From: Globisporangium splendens
Taxonomy: Eukaryota > Oomycota > Peronosporomycetes > Pythiales > Pythiaceae
Assembly (NCBI GenBank): GCA_006386115.1
Contig: VFIW01000111.1
Location: 135,151 to 199,150 of the forward strand
DNA length: 64,000 bases
Direction of reading: 5' to 3'
Under the pieces are notes generated by a model. The model searched no databases and had not been told where the DNA came from. It was given only the letters and a program-made list of their open reading frames with translations. Position numbers and translations under genes: made by a program. Every line of letters begins with the position of its first letter. Position 1 is the first letter of the stretch. Of the stretch, positions 1-12,200 are shown in pieces.

Positions 1-2530
1 CGCCCAACGCGCAGCAATTGCCAGTGCCGTCATCACACCCAAAGTGCTTTACGTGGCCAGGCACTCCTGGCCCTCTACGGCTATTGTCAATCAGCTGCAC
101 GACCTAGTGAAACAATTTGTCTGGGGCTCAAGGAACGGTAAGCCTGCGAAACCGTGGATGAAGGAAGAACAAGCTGAGCTCAAAAAAAATGAATGGAGGC
201 TTGTCAGTACCCAACATCAGAACTGAGCTGATGACGATGAGTGCCACAGCAGTCTCCAAATGGGCACTCACAACCTCTCACATCGATCAGGTCATCGGGG
301 AAATCTTGCTGCACAACACAAGGGCTTCTTCGACGTACATCACGCCGCTCGATGCAATCCCAAGGCGGCCACTCCAGCTTCGTGATACTATGTGGACAAC
401 TGGCGCAGCATTGTGTGCGTCGCTCCATTCTCGACCCTATGAGCCCAGAGAACGTGATAATGTACGTTGGTGTTACGAGCACTTCAAGTCGACAATTGTT
501 CAGACTCAATGGGACGGCGATGTGTTCCAGATCGACCTCAGCTCTAAAATGTCTGACAGGCTTCCAGGTATCATCGCTGAAGGACGAAAGCTACGTGGGA
601 CATTCTGTGCAGAATGGCTGCCATACATGACCTCGACTGCAGATGGGTGGCTTCTTGATTCCAACGGCTCCCTTACAAGCTTGCTCACACATCATTATCA
701 GTTGGAACAGCACAACTGGGCGACATACTTCGATGGGAGTGGATAAGACCAGGAGTGCTCAACTTCATCCCAACATGTGGAATCTCCGGATTCTCCCGGC
801 CGTCTATTCGAGCGCTCGAGCGGTTATGTGCTACGTTGGTATCCAACTTCCCGCAGCTTCTGTATCGACCACAGCAAGCAAATGTGCTTCGGCTGTACAA
901 CGGGCAACGTCATTGTAACCACGAACGGCATCTGCACACCAGTGAAGCAACTCTGACCCACGTCGACACGACCCTAGTCAAAGCTACGCATACAGTTCAC
1001 TCCGCAACGGACTGTGACATCATGGCAACAAGAGACTTGAACGAGCAGAAGGTGTCGTTCCATGCACATCCACGTTTCACAAGAATCGTGCAACTATGGG
1101 GTGGCAACGGACGATACAATACGACCAGATCTTTATATCGGCAACAAGTTGCAGCAACGAGGACACAAATTGGCAAAGATACTCGAGATGCAGCAGTCAA
1201 CAAAGCTGTCCGTACAGCAGGATCTCTGTGGCGTGGACTGCAATTAATCCAGTGGAGCGAATTACACAACATCCCAGGTATTACTGCTTATACAGCCCAG
1301 ACTCTTCTCCGGCTGAAAGCCAACCGACTCTCCATGTGGAACTATGAGAAAGCTGATCTATCCTGCTCGAATCCCGAATGTTCCCAAGTTGTCCAATCTT
1401 CTGTTCAACATCTATTCTGGGAGTGTCCGAAAGCAAAACTGGTGTGGAACTACTTTTATGCGCTATGGGCGAAGATCGGAATCACTCCTGGTCACGACCC
1501 CGCAATCTGGATCTTCAGTTTGGATCTACCACATACTCCAAGGCATGCATGGACCACGATCAAGAGACACATTATCGGACACAAGTTCTCCAATGAACAT
1601 CTCCAAGATCATCTCTATCCCGTCCCACACATGCTGTGGCGATATATGAGCGCGTCGCTCATACATGCCATTTGGTGTGCGCATCTGCGACGCATGGATT
1701 CGGATCCAATCAAATCGACTGCTGAGATGGCGGTCATGATGACCAGATTAGAGGCAGGAATGCGAAACCTCGCACGACTCGCTGAAGCGCAAGCTGGAGA
1801 CTCTGACGGTCACACGGTTGCGGCAGTTCTCAAAGCATTTGTCGACTGCTTTCTCAGCCAAATTGACGCCATCCCCTTGACTCCAAACGATACTCGCGGC
1901 GTTTACCTGTTGTTTTTCGATGGTGGATCACGCGGCAATCCAGGACCAGGAGGGACTGGATCCGTTATCGTGCGTGTCCATAAGGACTCGCACACAGCCA
2001 GTTTAATTTGGACCGCCAGCATGGCTTATAGCAGGAAGGACACGACCAACAACTTTGCCGAGTACTGGGGTCTCATACACGGACTCCGAGAAGCCCAACG
2101 CAGTCACTTCGAACCGTTGTGCGTGATTGGAGACAGTGCACTCATTATCTCCCAACAGCGAATGCATCGGTCCCCTCGACAGCACCGATTGGCACGTTTA
2201 TACCAGACAAGTCGACGACTCGCGGATTGCATCGACATACGAGGATGGTACCATCACTACCGTGCCTTCAACAAGATGGCGGACTCAGCCGCCAACCTAG
2301 CCATGGACACCAGAACCTCAACGCAGGTTCACTTCCCAACTCAAAGAGCTGCTTTCAACAATCTCACACAGGATCTTGACAACGACGTCATGCATTGGCT
2401 TATGCGAAGTTCGGAAGACCCAAGGTCATTGGACAACACAAGGCAGCCTCACATAGGATTAAGAGAACATGCCATCCTGGCCAAAGATTATTTAGCATTC
2501 AGAAGTGATCTATTGCAATCCGCGCTGTAG
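1..2530 (+). mobile_element. LINE-type retrotransposon, 3' part (copy 1), frameshifted
   Basis: This is the 3' portion of a non-LTR retrotransposon ORF2. Before base 190 the frame reads like the end of a reverse transcriptase. After it come a Cys-containing zf-RVT-like stretch (near 1360-1450) and a C-terminal RNase H domain. The RNase H acidic residues are all visible: FDGGSRGNPG (D codon 1919-1921), NFAEYW, IGDSAL and KMADSA. The frame breaks at an A8 run near 182-189. It breaks again near 671, where copy 2 has four C and this copy three. The longest open stretch is 755-2530. The 5' end lies outside the window. The element is therefore inactive as it stands, but its near-identity to copy 2 suggests recent mobility. 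The family assignment is secure; the clade is not determined. Confidence 0.85.
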
Positions 2531-2845
2531 ACACATTTACACTCCTAGATGAAATTCGTAATGAAGATTAGGTAGGAGAATGGATATTGTAGGTCACGGA
2601 GATGAACCTAAATATACCTCACCTTATAAAGAATAAAGAGATAAAGCATGCGCTTAGAGTTTGTATGCATATGTGGATGTTGTACTTAGGGATACAAAGG
2701 TTCAGTGCAGAGGAGCCGTGGTCCAGGTGCTCATGGCACTGCGACCAAATGCGCTGTTGGAGGAACAGCAGAAGTTTTGGATAAGGGTCGAGAGACCCAG
2801 CATAATCCCATCATTGATTAATTTGCCCTTTAGAGCACTGGTCGT
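2531..2845. other. LINE 3' tail / spacer between inverted LINE copies
   Basis: No gene is seen. The segment follows the copy 1 stop codon and includes an A-rich stretch around 2630-2645 that may be the LINE 3' UTR tail. No target site duplication could be recognised, because the other copies lack this 3' end. Confidence 0.4.
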
Positions 2846-4278
2846 GCCATACTGTGTGCGAGTCCTTATGGACACGCACGATAATGGATCCAGTCCCTCC
2901 TGATCCTGGATTGCCTCGTGATCCACCATCGAAAAACAACAGGTAAACGCCGCGAGTATCATTTGGAGTCAAGGGGATGGCGTCGGTTTGGCTGAGAAAG
3001 CAGTCGACATAGGCTTTGAGAACTGCCGCAACCGTGTGACCTTCAGGATCTCCAGCTTGCGCTTCAGCGAGTCGTGTGAGGTTTCGCATTCCTGCCTCTA
3101 ATCTGGTCATCATGATCGCCATCTCAGCAGTCGATTTGATTGGATCTGAATCCATGCGTCGCAGATGCGCACACCAAATGGCATGTATGAGCGACGCGCT
3201 CATATATCGCCACAGCATGTGTGCGACGGGATAGAGATGACCTTGGAGATGTTCATTGGAGCACTTGTGTCCGATAATGTGTCTCTTGATCGTGGTCCAT
3301 GCATGCCTTGGAGTATCTGGTAGATCCAGACTGAAGATCCAGATTGCGGGATCGTGACCAGGAGTGATTCCGATTTTCGCCCATAGCGCATAAAAGTAGT
3401 TCCACACCAGTTTGGCTGTCGGACACTCCCAGAATAGATGTTGAACAGAAGATTGGACAACTTGGGAACATTCGGGATTCGAGCAGGATAGATCAGCTTT
3501 CTCCTAGTTCCACATGGAGAGTTGGTTGGCTTTCAGCCGGAGAAGAGTCTGAGCCGTATAAGCAGTAATCCCTGGGATGTTGTGTAATTCGCTCCACTGG
3601 ATTAATTGCAGTCCACGCCACAGAGATCCTGCTGTACGGACAGCTTTGTTGACTGCTGCATCTCGAGTATCTTTGCCAATTTGTGTCCTCGTTGCTGCAG
3701 CTTGGTGCCGATAGAAAGATCTGGTCGTATTATATCGTCCGTTGCCACCCCATAGTTGCACGATTCTTGTGAAACGTGGATGTGCATGGAACGACACCTT
3801 CTGCCCGTTCAAGTCTCTTGTTGCCATGATGTCACAGTCCATTGCGGAGTGAACTGGATGCGTAGCTTTGACTAGGGTCGTGTCGATGTGGGTCCGAGTT
3901 GCTTCACTGGTGTGCAGATGCCATTCGTGGTTATAATGACGTTGCCCGTTGTACAGCCGAAGCACATTTGCTTGCTGTGGTCGATACAGGAGCTGTGGGA
4001 AGTTGGATACCAACGTAGCACATAACCGCTCGAGCGCTCGAATAGACGGCCAGGAGAATCCGGAGATTCCACATGTTGGGATGAAGTTAAGCACTCCTGG
4101 TCTTATCCACTCCCATCGAAGTATGTCGCCCAGTTGTGTTGTTCCAACTGATAATGATGTGTGAGCAAGCTTGTAAGGGGAGCCGTTGGAATCAAGAAGC
4201 CACCCATCTGCAGTCGAGGTCATGTATGGCAGCCATTCTGCACAGAATGTCCCGCGTAGCTTTCGTCCTTCAGCGCTG
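2846..4278 (-). mobile_element. LINE fragment (copy 2), inverted relative to copy 1
   Basis: Read on the minus strand this repeats copy 1 from about its base 580 to its base 1998. Stretches of about 100 bp differ at only one or two positions. It keeps the zf-RVT-like part and the beginning of RNase H, then breaks off just after the first RNase H strand (near 2846). A TAG at 3504-3506 interrupts the frame where copy 1 reads a Tyr codon. Near 4150 it retains the four-C run missing from copy 1, so the two copies decayed independently. LINEs are normally truncated at the 5' end; loss of the 3' end here points to a rearrangement rather than ordinary insertion. Confidence 0.85.
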
Positions 4279-5075
4279 CCAACATCCAGTAATTGAGGCA
4301 GTCCAAAATCCCTCTGCTTTTTCGCTTTCTTGAAACAATACAACTGGTATTGGCACGTCGAATTCAATAAAACACGCGTCGACGACATTCAAACTCAGCG
4401 CAAGCCACGAGGAGCTGGGGGAGACTCACGAGCAGGTCACATTCTTGGCAAACACTACAAATGCTTGCGCTCTCTGTTCTTTCTGTTTGAAGCGCTTGTG
4501 ATCGCTATGGTTTGAAGTCGAATCGTGACTTTTCGCCGCATGACGCAGTGCAGCAACAATTCATTCACTTGAATTGGTTCTGCGATTTTCCATCTCGCTT
4601 TTCGGGGAAGTTGCGTGTGGCTTTTAGCGTACTTTCAGTCGTTAACCCGCATCTGGTGGCAAATCCCCTTGCTTCCTACGTCGTTGTGGAATAGACAGCT
4701 TTCCACCACCGCAGGACAGTAAACTAACTCGCATTTGGAAGTCTCGGCTGAAGGCTGGCTCGATTAACTTTACAGATCTTGGAAATTCTCCTGGCATTAT
4801 CTCGACAGACTTCTGACACCATCTCATTCGACTTACATGCGCTCCATAAAGACCACATCTATAGCTCAGTACTTTTTGAAAGCTCAACTACAACAAGGCA
4901 CTTCGTCACGCACTGATCACACACAACAAGCATACCTCAGAAAACCTTTTCCGTCATTTCTTTAGGTGCTTGTTTACCTAAGGCGGCAATTAACTATGCC
5001 CAAGCCAGTTGAATTGGAAGGCAAAATCCGCATCTATCCAAGATAACAATACACAACGCAGCACGAAGTGAGAAA
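4279..5075. other. Intergenic, no gene seen
   Basis: Only short open frames without recognisable domains lie between the LINE fragment and the membrane protein gene. I see no RNA gene, repeat or coding bias here. Confidence 0.5.
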
Positions 5076-6782
5076 CTAGCATAAAAGAAACCCAAGCATG
5101 ACCTTGTAAATAATCTTACCGTTGTGGAGCAGCAAAAACTGGAAAACCAGCATGATGAAGGAGATGAAATTCGATTGGTAAACTCGCCACTCGTTTTCAA
5201 GCGTGAACGCGAGCTGGTAAAATGGCGAGACCCGGAAACTGCGCTTCAGTGCTTCATTCACGAGTATGAGGCTGACAAGCTCCAAGCACACGTACGCAAA
5301 GATGTTGTTGACGACTCGATGCAGATCGTTCTGCGTGAGCAGCATAATGTCTTGGTAGTATTTTGCATTCGGGAGGTAGTAGATGATGAGCAGGTATGTG
5401 GCGTAAAAGAAAGGCACGGCGGTCTCGATGTACTCGACTAACGCCACGGACTCGCTTTGGTGCAGAAGGTGAACGGTCTCTGCCACGATTCGAGTATTCA
5501 TTGGCACTTTCTTCCTCGTGGTCGACGTAAGTGATATTGCGCTTTGAAACACGTTATCTAAACGTCTTGACGTCGGAATCGTATGTAGATAATCATCGGC
5601 TGAGAAAACACTCACAGCCCACAAGGGATGCGTTGGCGGCTGGGATTGTTCCGGAGCTGCCATCCCTGCCGCTTCGTCGCCTTCAACTTGTGTTCGCCGT
5701 AAACTTCAGAGCCTGTTCAATTCCGCTCGTGCTGTGTTAGACAGCACGAGGTTGCTGCGCGACTCGATTGGGATAGGTTCGGAGTGAATTTGCCCCTTTT
5801 TGGCGAAGATGTTCTGTACCCGAGCGACAACCGATCGTGCATTGTACCCAATCGAGACGTTTTGACGAGCGTGTACACGTCGGAGCACTGCAAACCGCTT
5901 GAACAGGCTGTAGAGAGCTACACCGTTTTGGACGAGATCGAACACGATAATGGCGACAGCAACCCAGATGGTGCCAACCGCTTGCAAGCACTTGGTCGTG
6001 TACAGTGCGTCAAACAGGTCTACACTCGCAACGATCGCAGGTACGAGGTCGTCCATCTCCGATGCAACACGAGCCACCAGGAATTTGTAGGTCGCTTTGA
6101 TCAGAGGAAGCAACGTGACAAAGGCGAGTTGTTGCGGCTGACTTAGAGCGAGGAAGACAGCATTGTAGCACGGATACACGGCCAGCATCGTCGATTGCAA
6201 AGTGACAATGTTGTTGAACTTGACGACTTTCTGGAGCAGCGGTCGGTCGTTTGCGCCAATCGCCAACAGCATCGATCCATTGAAAAACACCGCGAAAGGG
6301 ACGCCACCGAGAGCCAGCATGAACGGAATCGGAAACACCCAGAATCGCGCAACGAGCATCAACGTGCTCGTGTAACCGATGCTGGTGCAACAAGCAATCC
6401 CAAGAATCTTGATCGCTGGCGATGGAACATCGAGTACTAGTTTCTGTATCTGGATCAAGATCCCCAAACACGTGGTGGCAACGCCAACGAGCGATCGCAG
6501 CCAAAACGTGTGATTGGCGTCCCAGCCGGCGCCTGGGTCGTGAAGCGGCATGACGTCGAGTAGGATCAGCACAATAAAAGGGGGTACGCAATTCAGGATC
6601 AACACCAAAGCCACGCGCCAGCGAGGTGTCGATTCACAGTACTCTGTGAATGCAAAGAGCCTCTCGATCGGGTGCATGGCGCGACGATCCCACGCCCAAG
6701 TGCTGGCACTGAACAACCGGTACCAGCACGTCTGGCGCCTATGGGTGAGGTAATTCTGCTGCATGTTCCAGTGGACAGCCAC
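5076..6782 (-). CDS. Multi-pass membrane protein, unknown function, two-part reading frame
   Basis: Two minus-strand frames lie end to end: 5706-6782 (358 codons) and 5076-5663 (195 codons). Both are rich in hydrophobic spans; I count roughly seven or eight in the first and three or four in the second. A decayed relative at 53.4-54.3 kb contains the equivalents of both parts in the same order. They are therefore probably one gene interrupted by a frameshift or by an intron I could not place; a clean GT-AG pair joining them in frame was not found. The first frame starts near ATG 6782, or at a downstream in-frame Met. The family resembles lineage-specific oomycete membrane proteins. No catalytic motif is visible and I assign no function. 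Confidence 0.55.
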
Positions 6783-7068
6783 TTCGAATCAGAACTTCGC
6801 GGGCAGCGAGGGCTTGACATGAAAACAAAGCGATTGGGAGGAACAATGCGTCCTCCCGCGTTTAGTCAGTGTCGTCGAGTGGTTGTTTGCATGCTTGGGC
6901 TGCGACGGGTGGCATGTATTTTAGGCGCAGTTTGCAGCCGCAAGTACGTTATTAATAGTCCATTTTTCGCTCTGACCCACTTGTAGCTTCTGATGAACAC
7001 ATTCATGGGCTTAAACAAAAGCCGAAAAAGTCGTGGCAACTTAGTCGGTATCTGTTAGACATGCCTGA

Positions 7069-7071
<3 letters not shown>

Positions 7072-7099
<28 letters not shown>
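7072..7099. repeat. (GA)n microsatellite
   Basis: About fourteen consecutive GA units. A similar tract follows the stop codon of the ABC transporter at 13563-13585. Confidence 0.9.
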
Positions 7100-7587
7100 A
7101 CCACAGTCTCAGCATGCATGTGCTGCGTTTTTGAAGGCGGGTCACACTGGACGGGTGAGGAGGGTGATTCCATACAGCGTACCCCTTCAAATTCGTTTGG
7201 GTACACTTGGTATCTATGTGTTTACAGAGGTTCATCCAGTCAGGTGTTTCAGTCGCCTCTAAAACAAAGTGTAAAAGAGAGTGCATCCACATGGTAAATG
7301 TCAGTGCAAAAGGCACCCACAAGACATTGGACTGCTATGCCAAATGTTGGTTTCCATGCATGCACCGTGTGTGGGTGCACTAATACTGCGTCAAAAGCTG
7401 AGAAGGTGGTCAATAGCCAAAGTATCTATGACACTAGGCGCGCAGCACGGGAAGGTTTGGGAGTGCTGGTGCTGGTCCCACCCGGCAGGTCGCCTCTGTG
7501 TTCTCCGGTCACACCATTCTCACTTCCCAATTTGCATCTACTTCATCAAGTCGAGTACCACCACATCTGCTGCCTTTGTCAAACACG

Positions 7588-8058
7588 ATGAAGCTTTCCA
7601 TCATCCTCTACACTGCTGCACTCGCGGCTGCAAGCTCCACGACAGCGCAGACCACCCCCGTGCCAACGTTCACTGTCGACTGCATCAACGTGAGTGTCAA
7701 AGTTGATGCGACTTACTGCATCAAGGGACCAATCTGCAGCGGCTCGAACTCGTCGCGCAAGAAGATCCAGACTGTCGCCTGGGGTTGTGTGTGAGATACG
7801 ACCACCACTACGACCAAGACGTCGTTCGCGGCTGCCGGCGGTGTCGCCGCGGGCGTGAGCGCAGTTGGGATCGTCGCTCGATGTGTCGTTGCGGCATTTG
7901 CAGTCGCTGACACTGCGTTCGCCGTCATCAGGCACCAGCGCAAGAGCGCCAGCAGAAGCTCCAGAAGCAGGACTTCACGGAACTCGCCATGTCGCCAGCA
8001 GCCCGTTAGGAACCAGTCAGGCAGGCACACGCCAATCGCACGCAACTGGTGGCCTTAG
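7588..8058 (+). pseudogene. Small secreted, Cys-containing protein with in-frame TGA before a Thr linker and membrane anchor
   Basis: From ATG 7588 the first 20 or so residues form a typical signal peptide (MKLSII, a hydrophobic core, then Ala-rich). A short ectodomain with three cysteines follows (motifs VDCIN, YCIKG, ICSGS). A TGA at 7792-7794 ends the frame after 68 codons. Immediately after it, in the same frame, come six Thr codons, a Gly/Ala-rich hydrophobic stretch of about 35 residues and a basic tail ending at the stop at 8056-8058. The order signal peptide, ectodomain, Thr linker, transmembrane span, basic tail is coherent. The TGA therefore looks like a nonsense mutation; readthrough is a less likely alternative. 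The function is unknown, perhaps a surface protein. Confidence 0.5.
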
Positions 8059-9212
8059 CTTTCTCTTTCATTCTTCACAACACCTCGGTTTCAGTCCCGA
8101 GTCCTTCCAATCCGATCGCATTTTCTTTCCTGATTAGTCTCTTTTTTTCCAACTTTCTCTCGTCCGAAGTCTCGCTTGCGCAGTGGGACTCTCGCGAGCG
8201 TAGCTCCTGAATAAGTTTCTGCAAATACAGACGTCTGGATTCGTTGACACGTCCGTTATTTGCGGTGGGTGTTTAGAGACTGAAACTTTAGAGCCCGAGT
8301 GAACAAACGGCTGGCGATGCAGCGAATATCACAGTGCTCGCTTGTGCATAATCGATTGCGCCGGCTTTTGAGTCTTAATTTGTTGGGAGTTTTGCTGTTC
8401 ATCCGAGCCTCTTTATCATGACCAAACTGTGTGGTATAACACTATGTCACTAGTTCATAAACCCTTATATAGTACACATTGAGTGCCGGACACTCAAATA
8501 ACTCAGCGGCAAGCAGCTGTGTAAAGGCGTGGGGCAGCAGGTCGTGTCATCGAAATGGGTGCGAAACAGCTCGTCAGCTCGAAACTTGCAATCGTTGAAC
8601 ATCAGGAATATCGAATTAGACAGTGGTTGGCAGACAGAGTTTCTATATGAAAATCACACTTTGTCACACGTTAATTTATAGAATCGACAGCATTAGGCAA
8701 GTAAAACTAAGATGACGCTGGTGTGCGCGCACGACTTTGTTGATCAACATGAACCAAAGCACCAAAAGAATGCGACGGCAAACCACGTGGTGCTCTCGAT
8801 CCAGCGTACGGCGTCCGCTATCACGATTGTTGTGGTAGCCACAATGGCCAGCTGGCCAGGAGCACCTAGCCAGCCGCAAGTGTAAACAGAGGCGACACGG
8901 CGACTTCGTTGACGCAAGAGGCGACAGCACTCCAGAACCATCATCGCCAGCGCTGGGATCTCGAAAAGGATCGGTCGTCTGCACGTTCGAGTTGTAAACA
9001 GCTCATCAACACAGAAATTCCAAAGGCGGCGGCTCCTCTACTTCTTATCCATTTCCCCATTTGTGCCGGTCAAGTGAACACATACGTACAGTGCGAGCTG
9101 ATCCCTTCGTTCGCGAGCAGCCCACTTGAGTCGAAGAGCTCATTCCGTTCGTGGTCTCTTCGTTTCGACAACGTCATAGTAGAACAGGCCGGGGAGGGCG
9201 TAGGCGGCAGCC
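8059..9212. other. Intergenic / promoter region of the ABC transporter gene
   Basis: No convincing gene is seen on either strand. Short open frames near 8676-8984 (minus) and 8909-9493 (plus) lack domains and the latter overlaps the transporter's first exon. Pyrimidine-rich stretches occur around 8130-8170, and the transporter ATG at 9213 lies in a good context (GGCAGCCATGG). Confidence 0.45.
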
Positions 9213-12200
9213 ATGGAGAGCCAACGCATGACTATCACCGAGGCGCACAATGGCGGGATCAACCGATTCACGACCCACGCCACGCGCCGGGCACGCGCCG
9301 CGCGCGCTCTCAGCAATGCACAAAATCGCCCGAATTACTACTCGGCCAACAGCAAGGGCTCGGCGCAGGAGACCAAGCTGAAAATGGGAGGCGCGCCACA
9401 GGAACTGCATGCGCATTTGCTCAAGAGCACCAAGAACAGCGCTGCGGCGCCCAACGCTGCGGATCAGTCACTCGGCAGCAAGACCACCAGTGAGACCTGG
9501 GCACTATTTGCTCACGCCGATCGCACCGATTACTGGCTCATGAGTGGCGGGTTACTCGCTGCCGTGGTCTCGGGTTCCAGTTTACCCTCGATTAACATCG
9601 TCTTTGGTACGAAAGCTCAGCCCTGTAGTCTTGGTGTAAATGTCATGGACTAACAGCGTTTCTTGCTCTGTATGGACAGCAAATGCGGTCACTGCGCTCA
9701 ACAACAGTCAATTCCCCACCACAAACGGCGTCGACATGGACAGCCTGACAGATTGCGCACTCACACTGCTCGGTATCGGCGTCTGGGTGCTCGTGTCCGA
9801 GTTCTTCACGGTCGCGCTGCTCACACACTCGGCCGCACGCCAGACCCGTGTGATGCGGGAAGCTGTCATGGAATCGCTTGTGTACCAAGAGATGGCGTGG
9901 TTCGACACGAGCAACCCATTCAGTCTGTCGTCCGACATTGGTGGCAACATGGTCGTGATCCAAGAGGGCCTCGGTCGCAAAATGGGTCAGTTTGTCAAGC
10001 ACACGACGCAGGTCATTCTCGCGGTCACAGTGGGCATCACGCGCGCCTGGAACGTCGGCCTCGGCATCGCGGCGACGTTCCCGTTATTTATGATCTCGAT
10101 CTACTTGTTCGTGGCCTACATCAGCAAGTCGACGAACCTCGAGTCAGACGAGTTCTCCCAAGCCGGCGCCGTCGCCGAAGAAGCGCTGACGTCGGTGGGC
10201 ACGGTCATGGCGTTCAATGCCCAGCAATCCATGGCCGACCGGTTCAAGAGCTTCTTGTACTCGGGCGATGTCACGTACCGCAAATTCTCCAAGGTGATCG
10301 CCACGGCCATCGCGTTCATCCAGTTTGCATCGTTCGTGCTCTTTGGGTACGGTCTCTGGCTCGGCGGCCATTTGGTCGCGAACCAGGACACGGTCGTGCC
10401 GACTATGAAGAAAGCGCTGCCTGCCATCATGGTCGAGATTGCGGGTCTCCTCGCGATCGGCTCGGCCGCACCAGCACTCGAAGCTCTCGCCAGCGCGAAG
10501 GCGGCCGCCGTGTACATCCTCCAGATCGAGAAACAGCGGTCGATGATCGACTGCCGCGCCACGGGTCGCGAACTCGATGTCATCGCGGGTAGTATTACGT
10601 TCAGGGATGTCGTGTTCGCGTACCCGACGCGGCCGCGCGAGCTCGTACTCAAGTCCTGTTCGTTCACCATCCCTGCTGGCCAGCGCGTGGCACTCGTGGG
10701 TCCCAGTGGCGGGGGAAAGAGCACACTGATCAACCTCATTGAGCGGCTCTATGACCCGGCATTTGGCCACGTTGCGATCGATGACATTGATATCCGCAAG
10801 CTTGGCGTGCGCTGGCTGCGCAAGCAGTTCGGTGTCGTGCGTCAAGAACCCGTGCTGTTTGCTACGACGATCATGGAAAACATTCGATACGGGTACCCGA
10901 ACGCGACCGACCAGGAGGTCATCGAAGCCGCCATGAAAGCACATGCCCATCAGTTCATCATGGCGTTCCCTGACGGATACAGCACCCCAATCGGCGCCAA
11001 CGGATCACTTCTTGCGGCCGGCCAGCGGCAACGACTCGCTATCGCGAGAGCATTTGTGAAGAACCCGGCCATGCTGCTTCTGGACGAAGTCGCCGTGGCA
11101 CTCGATGCCGAGAGCGCCGACGCAGTTCACAACGCCTTTGATGAACTTTTCAAAGCGGCACGAATCACAACGCTCGTGATCGCGCACCGATTAGAAACGC
11201 TCGCGTCGGCCGACGTCGTGTTTGTCGTTGAAGACGGAAAAATCGCGGAGCAAGGTGCGTACGAGACGCTGTCCCGCGACCCACACAGCCGGTACCACGC
11301 GCTTTTCGGTGGCACAGACAAGAAATCCGAGCAAACACGGCTGACAGAGATGAATCTCCTGGGGACATCCCGATTCCGCGGCGCTCACGGTCATGGCAAC
11401 GGCAAGCGTGTTGGAGGTAACCACGGCACAGCGCCTTCGATGCTTCGGCCGTCGATGGCTCAGCAAACAGGGTTTGACGACACGATCTACTCCGGTCGAC
11501 GTGGCGGCCGCGAATCGGCCTTTATCGACCCAACCGAAGTGATGATGTCGAGTCAGATAGGAACCGAGTCGTCGTTCTTCTTTGTCAAGGACTCGATCGC
11601 GAGCAACCGACCGAGCGACATGGCGTGGCTAGAGGCTGGTGGCCACCACCGATCGACTGTGGGCTACCCAGCTGGCAAAAGTCCATACCCAGAGCATGAA
11701 GTCGCGTTCCACGAAGTTGCGAATCAAGATCACGGAGGAGCAGTGGCAGCGCCGGCAACTGCGAGCGCTAGAGGCGATCAGTCTGGCATCGTGAAGAAAA
11801 TCCTGAAACTCATGGCCGTGGACAAGAAATTCTTGGTGCTCGCGATGATGGCATCGCTCCTGAACGGAATCGTGAACCCGCTAACTGCTATACTCAAGTC
11901 CAACATTGTCAACGAGTTGTACGCGGTCGAGGCAGATCGCGACTACGTGGGCATGCGTCGGATCGCAGACAAGTACCTGTTCATGTTTCTCGGTGTCGGT
12001 GCGCTTCTCGGACTGAGCTATTTCACACAGAGTTACAACTTTCGGCTTCTAGGACGCAACATCACGAACCGCATGCGGTCCATGACGTTTACGTCGATGC
12101 TCAAGCAGGACATGAAGTGGTTTGATGCACCTGGTCACTCGGCGGGTGCGCTCTCTGCGATGCTTTCGAACGACACAGCAGCCGTCAAGATTATCGCCGG

